Shown here: positions 5,701 to 6,276 of the stretch, in pieces | Layout: every line of letters starts with the position of its first letter | How positions within the stretch are numbered: the first letter of the stretch is position 1 | DNA from: a gamma proteobacterium symbiont of Bathyaustriella thionipta | GTDB taxonomy: Bacteria > Pseudomonadota > Gammaproteobacteria > Chromatiales > Chromatiaceae | NCBI GenBank assembly: GCA_025656895.1 | Contig: JAHXHF010000101.1 | Span: forward strand, 1-6,276 | DNA length: 6,276 nucleotides | Direction of reading: 5' to 3' | Program-made: the position numbers and the translations under genes | Notes under the pieces: generated by a model | Databases searched by the model: none | What the model saw: only the letters and a program-made list of their open reading frames with translations | What the model was told of the DNA's origin: nothing

Positions 5701-6048
5701 TCACTTACTTGTTATGGGGCACAAATCAGTACTACCAATGGTTATTACAGTTCCATCAGAATATGCACAATAGCGATTAAATCCCTTCACTTGCTGACCT
5801 TTTAATGAGCCGAAACCAACATTTTTATTCTCAATATTTATTGTGGGGGAGCCATTGTTTTTAGATTGCTCTGAATTGTCCATTGGACATAAATCCGTGC
5901 TCCCCACAGTCAAAACACCACCATCTGTGTAAGTACAATACCTGCCAAGTCCACTGGCGTTCTGTGACTTGAGTGATCCCCAAGCGTGAGCGTGTAGTGA
6001 AAATACACATAGGAAACCCGATAGTATAGTGCTTGCCAATTTATTCAT
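5701..6048 (-). CDS. Small secreted protein with two cysteine-bearing 33-residue repeats
   Basis: I do not recognise a named family. The 115-residue protein starts MNKL, has a hydrophobic core (to about 18) and a signal-peptidase I site HAHA before Trp23, so export is likely. The mature chain is two copies of one unit, residues 23-55 and 79-111, identical at 21 of 33 positions. Each reads (W/F)GSLK, then RYC, a YxDGxV segment and GSTDLCP, giving cysteines at 38, 54, 94 and 110. A polar Asn/Ser linker (56-78) separates them. One disulfide per unit is a reasonable inference for a periplasmic or secreted protein. The ATG at 6048 is chosen because it begins the signal peptide and has TGGA just upstream; extension to 6189 adds 47 residues that would bury the signal. 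G+C is about 41%, lower than the core genes, suggesting later acquisition. Confidence 0.68.
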   Translation of the reverse strand: MNKLASTILSGFLCVFSLHAHAWGSLKSQNASGLGRYCTYTDGGVLTVGSTDLCPMDNSEQSKNNGSPTINIENKNVGFGSLKGQQVKGFNRYCAYSDGTVITIGSTDLCPITSK

Positions 6049-6189
6049 ATTTCCACTCAGATTACTTCCTGCTGAGACTTTTAATGAGGCTTTTGCCTTG
6101 AAGGAATCAATACTCAAAGATGTGCTTATAGGGTGGTATATTCTGGTAAAGTTACCCTTGCTAATCGAGCTGTGCCAGAAGTATCTCAT

Positions 6190-6276
6190 AATTAGTGTCC
6201 GGCAGAAAACTCGCTATTTTCGAGGGGCTATGACCCCGCCCGCCGTCGAATTCAGTCAATTGCCTGCATTTTTGGC
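6190..6276 (+). mobile_element. Possible left end of an insertion sequence, cut by the window edge
   Basis: From about 6191, ATTAGTGTCCGG followed shortly by a short ORF resembles the outer ends of some DDE-transposase insertion sequences, as I remember them. GC-rich short dyads follow: CTCG (6210-6213)/CGAG (6221-6224), and GGGG (6224-6227)/CCCC (6234-6237). The other end, the inverted repeat partner and any target duplication lie outside the window, so the family cannot be named and the call is tentative. Confidence 0.3.
6230..6276 (+). CDS. Possible 5' end of a transposase gene, truncated by the window
   Basis: An ATG at 6230 with the purine-rich GAGGGG (6222-6227) just upstream opens a frame that reads MTPPAVEFSQLPAFL and runs off the window. 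The FSQLxxFL pattern recalls N termini of IS4-like transposases, but only 15 codons are visible, far too few for an assignment. An unrelated gene or chance open frame is possible. Confidence 0.25.
   Translation, partial: MTPPAVEFSQLPAFL

Noticed and set aside
5575..5805. 76-codon plus-strand frame after the protease
   Set aside because: No ribosome binding site for its start, an unremarkable composition, and overlap with the better-supported minus-strand secreted protein.
6049..6189. 47-residue N-terminal extension of the repeat protein
   Set aside because: It would place the signal peptide internally; the ATG at 6048 starts exactly at a canonical signal sequence.
1..6276. CRISPR array, tRNA or rRNA genes
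   Set aside because: No regularly spaced direct repeats and no tRNA- or rRNA-like conserved sequence were seen on either strand.

Overview
The window looks like a chromosomal segment of a gammaproteobacterium. The protein sequences of proA and nadD, their adjacency, and the moderate G+C of the core genes (about 55% in two lines of proA that I counted) all fit. I cannot name a genus.

Positions 1-2941 form a same-strand block: a structured leader with two hairpins, proA (proline biosynthesis), nadD (NAD biosynthesis) and a DUF815-type AAA+ ATPase. proA and nadD overlap by 23 nt, and nadD and the ATPase gene overlap by 1 nt (TAATG), so the three are probably one operon. Convergent to it, at 2987-3679 on the minus strand, is an HPP-family membrane protein. 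Its start is set by a good ribosome binding site, and it has a plausible sigma70-type promoter.

A 254-bp divergent intergenic region (3680-3933) holds a 7-bp hairpin and a perfect 8-bp-arm inverted repeat that resembles an operator. It precedes a second plus-strand operon: a soluble YbjQ-family protein, a membrane-anchored YbjQ paralogue, and a membrane-anchored M48 zinc protease (3934-5575). The second and third genes share one reading frame and are separated by a single amber codon. The protease lacks a convincing start codon, and its coding sequence probably begins upstream of the TTG at 4793. The pairing suggests a membrane-associated YbjQ/protease module of unknown function, perhaps in envelope quality control or stress (inference).

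From about 5576 the character changes. A T-tract/A-tract inverted repeat lies between convergent genes. Then comes an A+T-rich (about 41% G+C) minus-strand gene for a small secreted protein made of two 33-residue, two-cysteine repeats. The window ends in what may be the left edge of an insertion sequence, with the first codons of a possible transposase. This right end is the most accessory-like part of the window and contains the least familiar protein.
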